In this document: piece after piece, positions 40,527 to 49,835 of the stretch
Layout: every line of letters begins with the position of its first letter
Position numbering within the stretch: the first letter of the stretch is position 1
Source of the DNA: Kitasatospora aureofaciens
Lineage (GTDB): Bacteria > Actinomycetota > Actinomycetes > Streptomycetales > Streptomycetaceae
DNA: 64,000 nucleotides
Direction: 5' to 3'
Assembly: GCF_001188955.3 (NCBI RefSeq)
Contig: NZ_JPRF03000018.1
Span: forward strand, 103,353 to 167,352
Made by a program: the position numbers and the translations under genes
The notes under the pieces: generated by a model
What the model saw: only the letters and a program-made list of their open reading frames with translations
Told to the model about the DNA's origin: nothing
Database searches by the model: none

Positions 40527-41424
40527 CGCCGCGTTGCCGGTCTTCTCCTGGAACCTGTTGAACGACTTCCAGGACATGTGGTCCTACCTGTCCATGGTGA
40601 ACGCCTTCCGGGCGGGCGCGATCGTGTCGGTGGTCTGCGCGGTCGTGGGCTGGTTCATGGTGCTGCGCCGGCAGACCTTCGCCGGGCACACCCTGTCGGT
40701 GGCCGCCTTCCCCGGCGCCTCCCTGGCCACCCTGGCCGGGTTCAGCCTTTCACTGGGGTACTTCGGCTTCTGCGTGGCCGCCGCGCTGGTCGTCGCGGCG
40801 CTCGGGCGCAAGGGCCGGGAGAGCGGCGCGGAGGAGTCGGCCGTCACGGGGACGGTTCAGGCGTTCGCGCTGGCCTGCGGCTACTTGTTCATCAGCCTGT
40901 ACAAGGGCCTGCTGGAGGGGCCGACAGCGATGCTGTTCGGTGACTTCCTGGGCATCACCACCGGCCAGGTGGTGATCCTGGCGGTCGTCGGCGCGGCGGT
41001 GTTCGCCGTCCTGGCGGTGATCGGGCGCCCCCTGCTGTTCGCCTCCGTGGACCCGCAGGTGGCGGCCGGGCGCGGTGTCCCGGTGCGGCTGCTGTCCACG
41101 CTGTTCCTGGTGCTGCTGGGGGCGGCGACCGCCGAGGCGAGCCAGATCACCGGCACGCTGCTGGTGTTCGCGCTGATGGTGATACCGGCCGCTACTGCTC
41201 AACAGCTCACCGCCCGGCCCGCCCTGAGTCTGACGCTGTCGGTCCTGCTCGGTCTGGCCGCCTGCTGGGCCGGCCTGATCGCGGCCTACTACCAGCCCTA
41301 CCCGCTCGGCTTCTTCGTGACGGCCTTCGCCTTCGCCGGCTACGTCCTGGCCCACCTGCCGCGTCTGGGGCGCGAGGTGCTCGGCCGAGTCCGGACGCCC
41401 ATTGCGACCGGAGGTGTGGCATGA
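40510..41424 (+). CDS. znuB: Zinc ABC importer permease (ZnuB-like), first
   Basis: A 304-residue ABC-3-family permease with about eight helices. MVLRRQTFAGHTLSVAAFPGASLATLAG is the conserved motif of this family after helix 2, and ATAEASQITGTLLVFALMVI with PAATAQQLTARP is the coupling region. Overlaps at both ends (17 bp with znuC, 4 bp with the next permease) show tight coupling. It probably forms a heterodimer with the following permease. Confidence 0.9.
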   Translation: MQLASDAALPVFSWNLLNDFQDMWSYLSMVNAFRAGAIVSVVCAVVGWFMVLRRQTFAGHTLSVAAFPGASLATLAGFSLSLGYFGFCVAAALVVAALGRKGRESGAEESAVTGTVQAFALACGYLFISLYKGLLEGPTAMLFGDFLGITTGQVVILAVVGAAVFAVLAVIGRPLLFASVDPQVAAGRGVPVRLLSTLFLVLLGAATAEASQITGTLLVFALMVIPAATAQQLTARPALSLTLSVLLGLAACWAGLIAAYYQPYPLGFFVTAFAFAGYVLAHLPRLGREVLGRVRTPIATGGVA

Positions 41425-42257
41425 CCGCCGTCCTCACCCAGACATTCTTCCAACACGCGCTGCTGGCCGGGACGTTCATCGCGCCGGCCTGCGGTCTGGT
41501 GGGCTACTTCCTGGTGCTGCGCGCGCAGATCTTCACCGGCGACGCGCTCAGCCACGTCGCGTTCACCGGCGCGATGGCCGCGCTCGCAGGCGGGTACGAC
41601 CTGCGGCTCGGCCTGTTCGCGGCAACCGTCGGCGTCGGCCTGCTGCTCGGTGGACTCGGCCGCCGGGGACGGCCGGACGACGTGGTCATCGGCAGCGTCT
41701 TCGCCTGGATCCTCGGGCTCGGCGCGTTCTTCCTCACCGTCTACACCACCTCCCGCAGCGCCGCCCGGGGCGGCGCGGGCACCAGCGTGCTCTTCGGTTC
41801 CATCTTCGGGCTGAGCAGCGGCCAGACCACGCTCGCGGTGCTGATCGCGGCCGGAATCTGCGTCGCGGTGCTGCTGATCGCCCGACCGCTGCTGTTCGCC
41901 ACCCTGGACGAGGCCGTGGCCGCCGCACGCGGCGTCCCGACCCGGGTGCTCGGCCTCGCCTTCCTGGCCCTGGTCGGCGCCTGCGCCGGAGAGGCGACCC
42001 AGGCGGTCGGCTCGCTGCTGCTGCTCGGCCTGCTCGCGGCCCCGGCAGGGGCGGCGATCCGGCTCACCGACCGGCCGTTCCGCGCCCTCGCGCTGTCCGC
42101 CGCCCTCGCCGTCGCGGAGATGTGGGGCAGCCTGCTGCTCAGCGCCGAGGCCCCCGAACTGCCCCCGAGCTTCGCCATCATGGCCACCGCGAGCGCCGTC
42201 TACGCCGCCACCTTCCTCGTCCGCCCGAACCGCGCCCTGCGTACGGCAGCGGCCTGA
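41421..42257 (+). CDS. Zinc ABC importer permease (ZnuB-like), second
   Basis: A 278-residue ABC-3-family permease. YFLVLRAQIFTGDALSHVAF and TGAMAALAGG match the family motif, and ACAGEATQAVGSLLLLGLLA followed by APAGAAIRLTDRP is the coupling segment. Having two related permease genes suggests a heterodimeric channel. The start overlaps the first permease by ATGA. zur follows 11 bp downstream. Confidence 0.88.
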   Translation: MTAVLTQTFFQHALLAGTFIAPACGLVGYFLVLRAQIFTGDALSHVAFTGAMAALAGGYDLRLGLFAATVGVGLLLGGLGRRGRPDDVVIGSVFAWILGLGAFFLTVYTTSRSAARGGAGTSVLFGSIFGLSSGQTTLAVLIAAGICVAVLLIARPLLFATLDEAVAAARGVPTRVLGLAFLALVGACAGEATQAVGSLLLLGLLAAPAGAAIRLTDRPFRALALSAALAVAEMWGSLLLSAEAPELPPSFAIMATASAVYAATFLVRPNRALRTAAA

Positions 42258-42268
42258 CCGGCGCGCAC

Positions 42269-42775
42269 ATGGAACGGGGCAGCCAAGTAACCGGCGTCGG
42301 GGCCGATGCAGCAACGGCCGCGATCCGGCGCGCAGTCCGCAGGCCGCTCCGGCCACCGGCGGACGGTGTCGAGCTGATCGGCCGGCCGACCCCGCAGCGC
42401 GCCGAGGTGCTGGAGACCCTCGCCGGGTGCGAGGAATTCGTCAGCGCCCAGGCCCTCCACACCCGACTGGTGCTGGCCGGCTCCCGGGTCGGCCTGAGCA
42501 CTGTCTACCGCACCCTGACCGCTCTCGCCGAGGCGGGACGCGCCGACGTCGTGCGCGACACCAACGGCGAACGCCTCTTCCGGTACCGGGCGGACGGAGA
42601 CCACCGGCACTACCTGATCTGCCGCCAGTGCGGCCTCAGCCTCCCGGTGGACTCCACCGTGGTCGAGACCTGGGCCGACCAGATCGCCGAAACATCCGGC
42701 TTCAGGTGCGTCCAGCACACCGTAGAACTGACCGGTACCTGCGGCACTTGTCTCGACGCAGGAACCGCCGATTGA
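42269..42775 (+). CDS. zur: Zinc uptake regulator Zur (Fur family)
   Basis: A 168-residue Fur-family repressor. The HTH is PQRAEVLETLAGCEEFVSAQ and SRVGLSTVYRTLTALAEAGR. The metal half has DGDHRHYLICRQCGLSLPV and ELTGTCGTCLDAG, with the two CxxC pairs of the structural zinc site and the HRH sensing region. With zinc it represses zinc import and zinc-free ribosomal protein genes. It has an N-terminal extension of about 35 residues compared with typical Zur. Last gene of the znu operon. Confidence 0.9.
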   Translation: MERGSQVTGVGADAATAAIRRAVRRPLRPPADGVELIGRPTPQRAEVLETLAGCEEFVSAQALHTRLVLAGSRVGLSTVYRTLTALAEAGRADVVRDTNGERLFRYRADGDHRHYLICRQCGLSLPVDSTVVETWADQIAETSGFRCVQHTVELTGTCGTCLDAGTAD

Positions 42776-42940
42776 CGTCCCGGAACACCCACCACCTCCG
42801 CCTCCTTCGGCATGCGTTACTGACTTCGGCTCGTCAGGGCGAACCGGAAGGTTGCCCAGTCCCGAACGCAGTGCGGCCGCGCGGGCGGGCGGCTGCGGTC
42901 CGTGTGTCCGCGCCCTTGTCCGGGCAGGGCGGGGACGCGC
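42776..42940. other. Intergenic stretch between zur and the oxidase stub
   Basis: No gene or clear terminator recognised. A short acidic-basic frame on the plus strand has no support. Confidence 0.3.
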
Positions 42941-43065
42941 TCAGCGGATGACCTTGTAGCGGCCGACCATGCCGCCCATCATGTGGTCGGTGACGTGGCA
43001 GTGGTAGATCCAGTCACCGGGGTTGTCCTCGGTGTACTCCACGGTGAGGGTGGTGGAGGGTGTAC
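42941..43065 (-). pseudogene. Multicopper oxidase C-terminal stub cut by an IS
   Basis: About 40 codons read TTLTVEYTEDNPGDWIYHCH then VTDHMMGGMVGRYKVIR and a stop at 42941. WIYHCHVTDHMMGGM is the type 1/type 3 copper HCHxxxHxxxGM motif that ends multicopper oxidases. The rest of the gene is absent, because the IS terminal repeat begins immediately at 43066 and no oxidase sequence reappears beyond the element. Confidence 0.82.
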
Positions 43066-44125
43066 TTGCCGAAAACCTCATCCGCCCTGTTCAGGCTGCA
43101 TGTCGGTATTCGTGGAGGAGGGCGCCGAGTCGGTCGGTTCAGCGTATGTTGAGGCGGGCGATCTGCTCCGGGGTGTCGATCGGTGCGGGAAGGGGGCGGA
43201 GGGGCCGGGCGTTCGCGATGGCCTGGTGTGGCCTGTGGTCGTTGTAGAACCTCTCGAACTCGCGTAGCGCGTGCAGGAGGTGGCGCTGGTCCCAGATCAG
43301 CGTGCGGTCCAGCAGTTCTCGCCGGCAGGTCTGCACCCACCTTTCCAGGATGGAGTTCATCCTCGGCATGCGGACTCCGCTGAGCACGACCTGGATACCT
43401 GCGTCGGCGAGGACGGCGTCGAACAGTTCGGGGAACTTCCCGTCCCGGTCCGGGAGCATGTAGCGCGCCCGGTACCCGGCGTCCTCGAGGTCCGTGACGA
43501 GGTTCTTCGCCGCCTGCGCCACCCAGGACGCAGTCGGATGAGCGGTTGCGCCCAGGATCCGGATCCGTCGGGTTGCGTGCTCGATCACCGCGAGCACATG
43601 CAGCCGGGCGCCGGACAGGGTGACCGTTTCGAAGAAGTCACAGGCGAGGAGTGCGTCCGCTTGGGAGCGCAGAAAGGACGCCCAGGTGCTGGAGGTCCGC
43701 TCGGGCGCTGGTGGGATGCCGGCCTCCTTCAGAATCTGCCAGACCGTGGACGCGGCCACCTTGACGCCGAGGACGAGCAGTTCGCCGTGCAGGCGCCGGT
43801 AGCCCCATGCCGGATTCTCGGCGGCCAGGCGCAGGACCAGGGCGCGGACGGAGCGTACGGTGCGCGGTCGGCCTGGGCGCTTGGGCCGGGACCGGGCGGC
43901 GTGGCGGCGGGCGACCAGGTCGCGGTGCCATCGAGGAACGGTGTCCGGCCGCACCGGCAACCGCATCCGACGCAGCACCTGCGTCGGCAGACCTCGCAGC
44001 AGCACGGTCGATCATCATGCCGCGGGTGTCGTCGGCTCTGCCAGAGCGCTGGCTCTACTGGAGAGGTCGACACCAGTGAACTCTCGCGCAGTGCCTCTTA
44101 CCAGGGCGGATGAGGCTATCGGCAA
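43066..44125 (-). mobile_element. Insertion sequence of about 1.06 kb with imperfect 24-bp terminal repeats
   Basis: TTGCCGAAAACCTCATCCGCCCTG (43066-43089) and the complement of CAGGGCGGATGAGGCTATCGGCAA (44102-44125) match at 22 of 24 positions. They enclose the rve transposase (43139-44005). No target duplication is visible, and the left flank is a cut oxidase gene while the right flank is the end of a phosphatase gene, so a deletion or rearrangement followed insertion. Copy 1 of the same element is at 3536-4508. Confidence 0.7.
43139..44005 (-). CDS. Integrase-core (rve) transposase, copy 2, N-terminally short
   Basis: A 288-residue protein closely related to copy 1. It has the HTH-like ENPAWGYRRLHGEL, then the DDE core: LLACDFFETVTLSG, LPDRDGKFPELFDAVLADAG and MNSILERWVQTCRRELLDR, with the FYNDHRPHQAIANA tail. 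An in-frame stop just upstream of 44005 leaves the protein without the N-terminal about 60 residues of full-length relatives, so DNA binding may be impaired. It lies inside recognisable terminal repeats. Confidence 0.8.
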   Translation of the reverse strand: MLLRGLPTQVLRRMRLPVRPDTVPRWHRDLVARRHAARSRPKRPGRPRTVRSVRALVLRLAAENPAWGYRRLHGELLVLGVKVAASTVWQILKEAGIPPAPERTSSTWASFLRSQADALLACDFFETVTLSGARLHVLAVIEHATRRIRILGATAHPTASWVAQAAKNLVTDLEDAGYRARYMLPDRDGKFPELFDAVLADAGIQVVLSGVRMPRMNSILERWVQTCRRELLDRTLIWDQRHLLHALREFERFYNDHRPHQAIANARPLRPLPAPIDTPEQIARLNIR

Positions 44126-45504
44126 GGGCAACGCCCTGTTCCCGGGCTCGGGAGTGTGTCGCCGGTGTCCCGGGGGGGCGGCGCGGTGGGGGTGCGCAGG
44201 GTAAGGACGGCGAGGTCGTCACGTCCATCGGCGAGGTGGGCGTCGGCCAGGGTCCGGCACAGGTCTTCGAGGGGCAGATCTGCGTGGGCGGCGGCGACCT
44301 TGGCAAGGGCGGTGAGGCCGGCGTCCAGGGGGCGGTGGGGGTGCTCGACCAGGCCGTCCGTGAAGAGCACCAGGATGGCGTTGCCGGGCAGGGGGTGCTT
44401 GTGGTCGGGGCGGGGCACGTCGGGGTCGACGCCGAGGGGCAGGCCGGGGTCGGTGTGAAGGTAACGGGCTGTGCCGTCGGGGCCGATCAGGAGCGGTGGG
44501 GGATGTCCGGCGTTGCTCCAGTGGAGTGTCCAGCCGTCCTCGGCCGGTTCGATGCGGGCGAGGCAGGTGGTGGTGATCGGGTTGTCGGTGATCGCCTGGA
44601 GGGTGCGGTCGAGCTGCGTCAGGACGGCGCTGGGCGGGGTGCGGCGGTCGTAGAGGAGGGCGCGCAGCATGTTGCGGGTCTGGGCCATGGTGGCGGCGGA
44701 CTTCAGGTCGTGTCCGGCGACGTCGCCGATGACCAGGGCGCAGGCGCCGTCGGGGAGCATCAGGGCGTCGTACCAGTCGCCGCCGACGTGGTCCGGGGCG
44801 GCGGCGGGCCGGTAGATCGCCGCGACGGAGAAGGGCGCCACATCGGGCAGGCTGGGAAGCAGGAGACGCTGGAAGTACTCGGCGTTGGCACGGACCTGCC
44901 GGTAGAGGCGGGCGTTCTCGATGGCGAGGCCGGCCGCACCGGCGAGCGCCACGAGGATGTCCTGATCGTGGTCGTCGAAGGGTTGCCCGTCGCGCCGCTC
45001 GCAAAGATAGAGGTTGCCGTAGACCCGTCCACGTCCGGTGAGTGCCACCCCGAGCAGTGTCCGCATCGGCGGGTGGCCCGGTGGGAAGCCCACCGCGTCC
45101 GGGTGAGCGCCGATGTCCGCGACACGCAGCGGTTCGGGGTGGTCGATGAGGTGTCCCAGGAGTCCGCGTCCGTGCGGAAGGGCGACCCCGCTCAGCGCTG
45201 CGACCTGCTGCTCGCTCAGCCCTACGGGGATGAACTCCTCCAGGTGGTCGCCGTCCTCGCTCAGCACCCCGAGTGCGCCGTAGCGGGCGTCGACCAGGCC
45301 CATCGCGGTGGTGATCACCCGGCGGAGCACGACCGGCAGGTCCAGCTCCCGGCCCACCGCGATCACCGCGTCCAGCAGGTCCTGGAAACGGCTCTGGGTG
45401 TGAGCCAGGTTCCGCAGACGTCCGACGATCTCGTCCATCTCGTCGTCGATTCGGTGGCTGCGGTCGGGAACATCCGCCCACCCGGATCCATCCTCCGGAT
45501 CCAC
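44116..45504 (-). CDS. GAF-SpoIIE (PP2C-type) serine phosphatase
   Basis: A 462-residue regulator. After a short coiled N-terminus (EIVGRLRNLAHTQSRFQDLL), a GAF domain spans about residues 40-190 (GALGVLSEDGDHLEEFIPVG, YGNLYLCERRDGQPFDDHD). The SpoIIE phosphatase domain has AAAPDHVGGDWYDALML (metal Asp), CALVIGDVAGHDLKSAA and ILVLFTDGLVEHPHRPLDAG plus DGRDDLAVLTLR. Such proteins dephosphorylate anti-anti-sigma factors. The GTG at 45504 has GAAGG upstream; a later ATG is possible. The stop codon lies inside the IS terminal repeat, so the natural C-terminus was altered by the last few residues. Confidence 0.85.
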   Translation of the reverse strand: MDPEDGSGWADVPDRSHRIDDEMDEIVGRLRNLAHTQSRFQDLLDAVIAVGRELDLPVVLRRVITTAMGLVDARYGALGVLSEDGDHLEEFIPVGLSEQQVAALSGVALPHGRGLLGHLIDHPEPLRVADIGAHPDAVGFPPGHPPMRTLLGVALTGRGRVYGNLYLCERRDGQPFDDHDQDILVALAGAAGLAIENARLYRQVRANAEYFQRLLLPSLPDVAPFSVAAIYRPAAAPDHVGGDWYDALMLPDGACALVIGDVAGHDLKSAATMAQTRNMLRALLYDRRTPPSAVLTQLDRTLQAITDNPITTTCLARIEPAEDGWTLHWSNAGHPPPLLIGPDGTARYLHTDPGLPLGVDPDVPRPDHKHPLPGNAILVLFTDGLVEHPHRPLDAGLTALAKVAAAHADLPLEDLCRTLADAHLADGRDDLAVLTLRTPTAPPPRDTGDTLPSPGTGRCPCR

Positions 45505-45769
45505 CCGGCCCACCTTCGATTCCTCTGCTGGACGACCGTACCTTCGACGCGTTGCGCAACCGGAAGCCGGACATCGGCGCGTCCTGCTTTCAACCGTAGG
45601 CGGGCCCGTCGCCGACGGCGACTGCGACGGGCGCCGCTGTTCCTCAGCTGTCGCGGCATCGCTCGGACGGCCTCCCGCCACGGTGTTGCCCACAGGGCTG
45701 GGACTTGGTTGGCCCCGGTGGGTGATCGGGAGGGGCTATGGCTTGGATGCCCTTCGCTCGGCCGCGTCG

Positions 45770-46063
45770 TCAGCGGTGCCACCGTCGTTGCTCTGCCATC
45801 CGGCGCCGGATGACGATCAGGCCGATCACCGCGACGGCGGTGGACACGGCGCACAGCACGGCGAGGCCCGCGTAGAACGCATCGCGAAGACGTGTGGGCC
45901 GACCACGACGTATCCGCTCATCACGGGTTCGGTCCGGGCATTGCTCAGCCCGGGGCAGCGGCGGCGTCGATACCGCGCGAGTGGCGCTTCCGGCGCGCGA
46001 GGCAGGGGCCGTGGCAATCCCCCGCGTTTCCTTCGTGATCGATCGGTGGCAGTCTGGTGACAC
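45770..46063 (-). CDS. Possible small single-TM protein or transporter tail
   Basis: A 97-residue frame with one clear helix near the end (FYAGLAVLCAVSTAVAVIGLIV, shortened here: residues about 63-84) followed by IRRRMAEQRRWHR. This resembles the last helix and basic tail of an MFS transporter, so it may be a truncated gene rather than a real small protein. No ribosome site stands out. Low confidence. Confidence 0.3.
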   Translation of the reverse strand: MSPDCHRSITKETRGIATAPASRAGSATRAVSTPPLPRAEQCPDRTRDERIRRGRPTRLRDAFYAGLAVLCAVSTAVAVIGLIVIRRRMAEQRRWHR

Positions 46064-46264
46064 GGAGTGTGTCCGGGGCTGCCGGACTGCGCTCCCGCCG
46101 GACGACGTGGCTCAAGGACGTGACTCAAGGCGGTGAAGGTGATCGATGAGCGGCACCCCGTACGCCACGTCCGAGTCCCGGCCTGCGCCCCGTTCGGCCG
46201 TCGGACCTGAGGGCGACTGGGGCAACCGGCCCGGGCGGCCCCCAGGATCCGGCCGGGAAAGCCC

Positions 46265-48919
46265 ATGACGGTCTCCGCGCCCGCGCATTCGACCAGCTCC
46301 GTGGCCGGGGCAGTGTCCGCGGCCGCGCTGCCCGTCGCGGACGTGCTGCAGGAGTTTGGTGTGGCCGCCGACCGGGGCCTGCCCGGCGGGGAGGTCGCAC
46401 GGCGACAGGCGCAGTTCGGCCCGAATGCGGTCGCCTCGCACCGGGCTCGGTTCCTTCCCGTGCTCTGGCACCAGCTGCGCTCTCCGCTGCTCGCTCTGCT
46501 GCTGATCGCCGCCGTCGCCTCCTACCTGGTCGGCGAACGCAGTGACGCCGTCATCATCGGTCTGATCGTGAGCGTGTCGGTCGGGCTCGGCTTCGTCAAC
46601 GAGTACCGGGCGGAGAAGGCCGCCGAGGCCCTGCACTCCCGGATCCGCCACCGGACGGTGGTCATCCGCGACGGGCGCCCCGGCTCGGTGGACGTCACCG
46701 AGCTGGTCCCCGGCGACGTGGTCGAGCTGCGCCTGGGGGACATCGTCCCGGCCGACATACGACTGTTCGACGTCGCGGGCCTGGAGTGCGACGAGTCGGC
46801 CCTGACCGGCGAATCGCTGCCCGTCGACAAGCACACCGCCCCCGTACCTGCGGGAACGCCCCTGGCGGAGCTGTCCGGGTGTGCACTGATGGGCACTGTG
46901 GTAAGAGCCGGAAGCGGAAGCGGGATCGTGGTGGCCACCGGCGCCCGCACCGAGTTCGGCAGGATCACCGCCGGACTGAGCACGCACCTGCTCGACACCG
47001 AGTTCCAGGTCGGGCTGCGCCGCTTCTCCATGCTTCTGGTGTACGTCGCGGGCACGCTGACCGCGTCGATCTTCGTGATCAACGTGGTCCTGCACAAACC
47101 GATCATCGACGCACTGCTGTTCTCACTGGCGATCGCGGTCGGCATCACCCCGCAGCTGCTGCCTGCCGTCGTCTCCACCAGCCTCGCCGCCGGATCCCGG
47201 CGGATGAGCCGCCGCAAGGTGCTGGTCAAACGGCTGGTGTGCATCGAGGACCTCGGCGACGTCGACGTTCTGTTCACCGACAAGACCGGCACCCTCACGC
47301 AGGGCCGCATCCACTACATGCGCGCTGTGCCGGCCGGCGACAACACCCCTGACACGGTGCTGCGCTGGGGGCTGCTGTGCACCGAGAACACCACACCGGA
47401 CGGGCAGCCCGTCGGCGGGAACCCCCTCGACCAAGCGCTGTGGCAGTCCCCGGCCGCCGTCGGTGAGCGGACCGCACCGGCGGGCTACACCCGGCTGGGG
47501 GTGCTCCCTTTCGACCACGAGCGCCGCATGGTCACCGTCCTCGTCCGCGACACGGCCGGCCAGGTGACCCTGGTGACCAAGGGGGCACCGGAGAGCGTCC
47601 TCGCCCGCTGCTCCGACGTGCCGGCCGCAGCCCACGACGCCCTGGCGGCCGAGTTCACCGCCGGCAACCGGGTCGTCGCCGTGGCCACCCGCCCCGCCGA
47701 CAGCAGCGGCCCGCCGCAACCCGCGGACGAACGCGACCTGCGCCTCCTGGGACTGCTCGTGTTCCTGGACCCACCCAAACACGACGCCGCCGAAGCTCTG
47801 CGCCGGCTGGCCGACCTCGGCATCGCGGTGAAGGTCGTCACCGGCGACAACCCCACCGTCGCCGCCAAGATCTGCCGCGACCTGGGGCTGGCCGAGGGCG
47901 GCGCGCTGACCGGCACCGACCTCGACGCAATCGACGAGCCCCAACTCGCCGCAGCCATCGCACACACCACCGTCTTCGCCCGGGTGACCCCGGAGGACAA
48001 GGCCCGCATCGTGCACGCCCAACGGCACGGCGGCCGCGGGGTCGCCTTCCTCGGCGACGGCGTCAACGACGCACTCGCCCTGCACGCGGCCGACGTGGGA
48101 ATCTCGGTCGACTCGGCCACCGACGTCGCCAAGGACGCCGCCGACGTCATCCTGCTGGCAAAGGACCTCAACGTACTCGCCGACGGCGTCGCCGAAGGGC
48201 GGAGGATCTTCGCCAACACCATCAAATACGTGCTGATGGGCACCTCCAGCAACTTCGGCAACATGGCCTCCGCCGCCGGCGCCTCGCTGTTCCTGCCCTT
48301 CCTGCCGATGCTTCCGTCCCAGATCCTGCTCAACAACCTGCTGTACGACACCAGCCAGCTGGCCATCCCCACCGACAACGTGGACGAGGAGCAGCTGCGC
48401 CGCCCCTCGCACTGGGACATCGGCTTCATCCGCCGCTTCATGCTCTACTTCGGGCCGTTCAGCTCGGTCTTCGACTTCCTCACCTTCGGGGTAATGCTCG
48501 GGGTCTTCCACTCCGGACCCGAGCAGTTCCGCTCCGGCTGGTTCGTCGAGTCCCTGGCCACCCAGACCCTGGTCATCTTCGCGATCCGCACCCGCCGCAT
48601 CCCGTTCTTCCGCAGCCATCCCAGCCTGCCGCTCACCCTCGCTGCCCTCGGTGTCGTCACCGTCGGCACGCTCATCCCCGCCACGCCCGTGGCCGCCGCA
48701 CTCGGCTTCCATCCCCTGCCGGGCGCGTTCTTCGCCGCACTCGTCGGCATGGTCGTCGGCTACCTCGCCCTGGTAGAGGTCGGCAAGCGGATCTTCTACG
48801 GCGCCGCGCCCGCCGTACCGGGTGCGCCCCGTTACAGCAGTCGCCGCCACCTGCGCCGCCGCGCCGCCTACTTCACCACCGCCAGACGCCGGCACAACCC
48901 GTCCTCCGCCGAACCATGA
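46265..48919 (+). CDS. mgtA: Magnesium-translocating P-type ATPase (MgtA-like)
   Basis: An 884-residue P3B-type ATPase. DKTGTLTQGRI holds the phosphorylated Asp, GITPQLLPAVVSTSLAAGSR is the magnesium-family TM4 motif, ECDESALTGESLPVDK is the A-domain TGES, and FLGDGVNDALALHAADVGIS is the hinge. Ten helices and length match MgtA/MgtB. It imports Mg2+ down its gradient at ATP cost. The ATG at 46265 fits the family start. Monocistronic; a strong hairpin follows. The 200 bp upstream contain no recognised Mg2+ sensor element. Confidence 0.9.
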   Translation: MTVSAPAHSTSSVAGAVSAAALPVADVLQEFGVAADRGLPGGEVARRQAQFGPNAVASHRARFLPVLWHQLRSPLLALLLIAAVASYLVGERSDAVIIGLIVSVSVGLGFVNEYRAEKAAEALHSRIRHRTVVIRDGRPGSVDVTELVPGDVVELRLGDIVPADIRLFDVAGLECDESALTGESLPVDKHTAPVPAGTPLAELSGCALMGTVVRAGSGSGIVVATGARTEFGRITAGLSTHLLDTEFQVGLRRFSMLLVYVAGTLTASIFVINVVLHKPIIDALLFSLAIAVGITPQLLPAVVSTSLAAGSRRMSRRKVLVKRLVCIEDLGDVDVLFTDKTGTLTQGRIHYMRAVPAGDNTPDTVLRWGLLCTENTTPDGQPVGGNPLDQALWQSPAAVGERTAPAGYTRLGVLPFDHERRMVTVLVRDTAGQVTLVTKGAPESVLARCSDVPAAAHDALAAEFTAGNRVVAVATRPADSSGPPQPADERDLRLLGLLVFLDPPKHDAAEALRRLADLGIAVKVVTGDNPTVAAKICRDLGLAEGGALTGTDLDAIDEPQLAAAIAHTTVFARVTPEDKARIVHAQRHGGRGVAFLGDGVNDALALHAADVGISVDSATDVAKDAADVILLAKDLNVLADGVAEGRRIFANTIKYVLMGTSSNFGNMASAAGASLFLPFLPMLPSQILLNNLLYDTSQLAIPTDNVDEEQLRRPSHWDIGFIRRFMLYFGPFSSVFDFLTFGVMLGVFHSGPEQFRSGWFVESLATQTLVIFAIRTRRIPFFRSHPSLPLTLAALGVVTVGTLIPATPVAAALGFHPLPGAFFAALVGMVVGYLALVEVGKRIFYGAAPAVPGAPRYSSRRHLRRRAAYFTTARRRHNPSSAEP

Positions 48920-48944
48920 CACGCGGCCCCCACCCCAGAAAAAG

Positions 48945-48974
48945 GCCGTTCCCCGCATCGCTGCGGGGAACGGC
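48945..48974 (+). terminator. Terminator of mgtA
   Basis: GCCGTTCCCCGCA (48945-48957) and TGCGGGGAACGGC (48962-48974) form a perfect 13-bp stem with a 4-nt loop, 25 bp after the mgtA stop and preceded by an A-run. Confidence 0.85.
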
Positions 48975-49059
48975 ATTCCGGCCTGCCTAGACGTAGCGCC
49001 GACCAGGGCAGCAGAGTCTGAATCCACGCCCCCCGACCCCCATTCACCCTATGATCTTC

Positions 49060-49088
49060 CCGCCGAAAAGGCGGACATTTTTTTCGAT
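49060..49088 (+). terminator. Rho-independent-like hairpin with T-run
   Basis: CCGCC (49060-49064), loop GAAAA, GGCGG (49070-49074), followed by ACATTTTTTTT. A classical U-tract terminator is uncommon in such GC-rich DNA. The region 48980-49330 around it has no recognisable gene and several AT-rich patches. Confidence 0.55.
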
Positions 49089-49329
49089 CACGGGCCGCAG
49101 AGCCAGGGACCCTGCCTCAGTGATCTGCATATTCGCCTCCTCGCGATCGTCCTACCGGTAACTCCTACCGGCACCTTCCAGGATACTCCGCATTGCGAGA
49201 ATTCGAGCCGCCGTACACATGAATCAGTATGTGAAAATTCCCCCGCGCCACGTTCGACCAGAATAGCCACCCGACATTTCTTGCGCCGCACCCCACAGCC
49301 ACAGGAGCCATCCTGGCCGAGGTGTCGCC

Positions 49330-49635
49330 GGGTGAGAGCCGGTGCAATGGTGGGACAGGGCCCAACGCTTCCGCGCGTACTGGAACCTGTGGGGCGACCA
49401 CCTGCCGCTGAAGATCCTCCTCTCCCCCTACCGTGCGATCGTCGCACCGCTGGTCAAATACATCGAATCGCTGGACCACCAGCGCCCGGGCCTCACCCTG
49501 ACCGTCATCCTCCCGGAGATCGTCGTACGGCACTGGCGCCACCGCCTGCTGCGCAACCGGCTCGCGGCGAGGCTACGGAGAGCGCTGCGCTCCCTGCCGA
49601 GGGTGGTCGTCACGACCGTTCCGTTCCACGTGTAG
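49330..49635 (+). pseudogene. APC-family amino-acid permease, C-terminal cytoplasmic fragment
   Basis: About 100 codons read WWDRAQRFRAYWNLWGDHLP, LKILLSPYRAIVAPLVKYIE and LTVILPEIVVRHWRHRLLRN, then LPRVVVTTVPFHV. This is the soluble tail of large actinobacterial APC permeases (pattern WxxWGDHVPLxxLxSPYR, VLPExVVRxWW, VTSVPYHL). All TM helices are missing. Confidence 0.78.
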
Positions 49636-49835
49636 GACAGCGACGGCACCGAGCAGCCCGACGTGTCCGACCGCGCACAGCGGCACATCCGTTCTGTCGG
49701 GCCACCGGGACGGTTCCTCGTCCCCCTGGAAAAGCCGACCCTCGGCAAGGGCGGGCGCAACGGATAGCTGGCCCCGGGCCGACCAGGGCACGGAGGTGGA
49801 CACCAGACCCCTTGGGCGGGCATGACAGGGCTCCG

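Noticed and set aside
46112..49027. Very long minus-strand frames opposite mgtA
   Set aside because: Composition is that of antisense GC-rich DNA. mgtA on the plus strand has all P-type ATPase motifs.
49060..49088. A riboswitch upstream of the permease fragment
   Set aside because: Only a short hairpin with a T-run is visible; no conserved aptamer was recognised.
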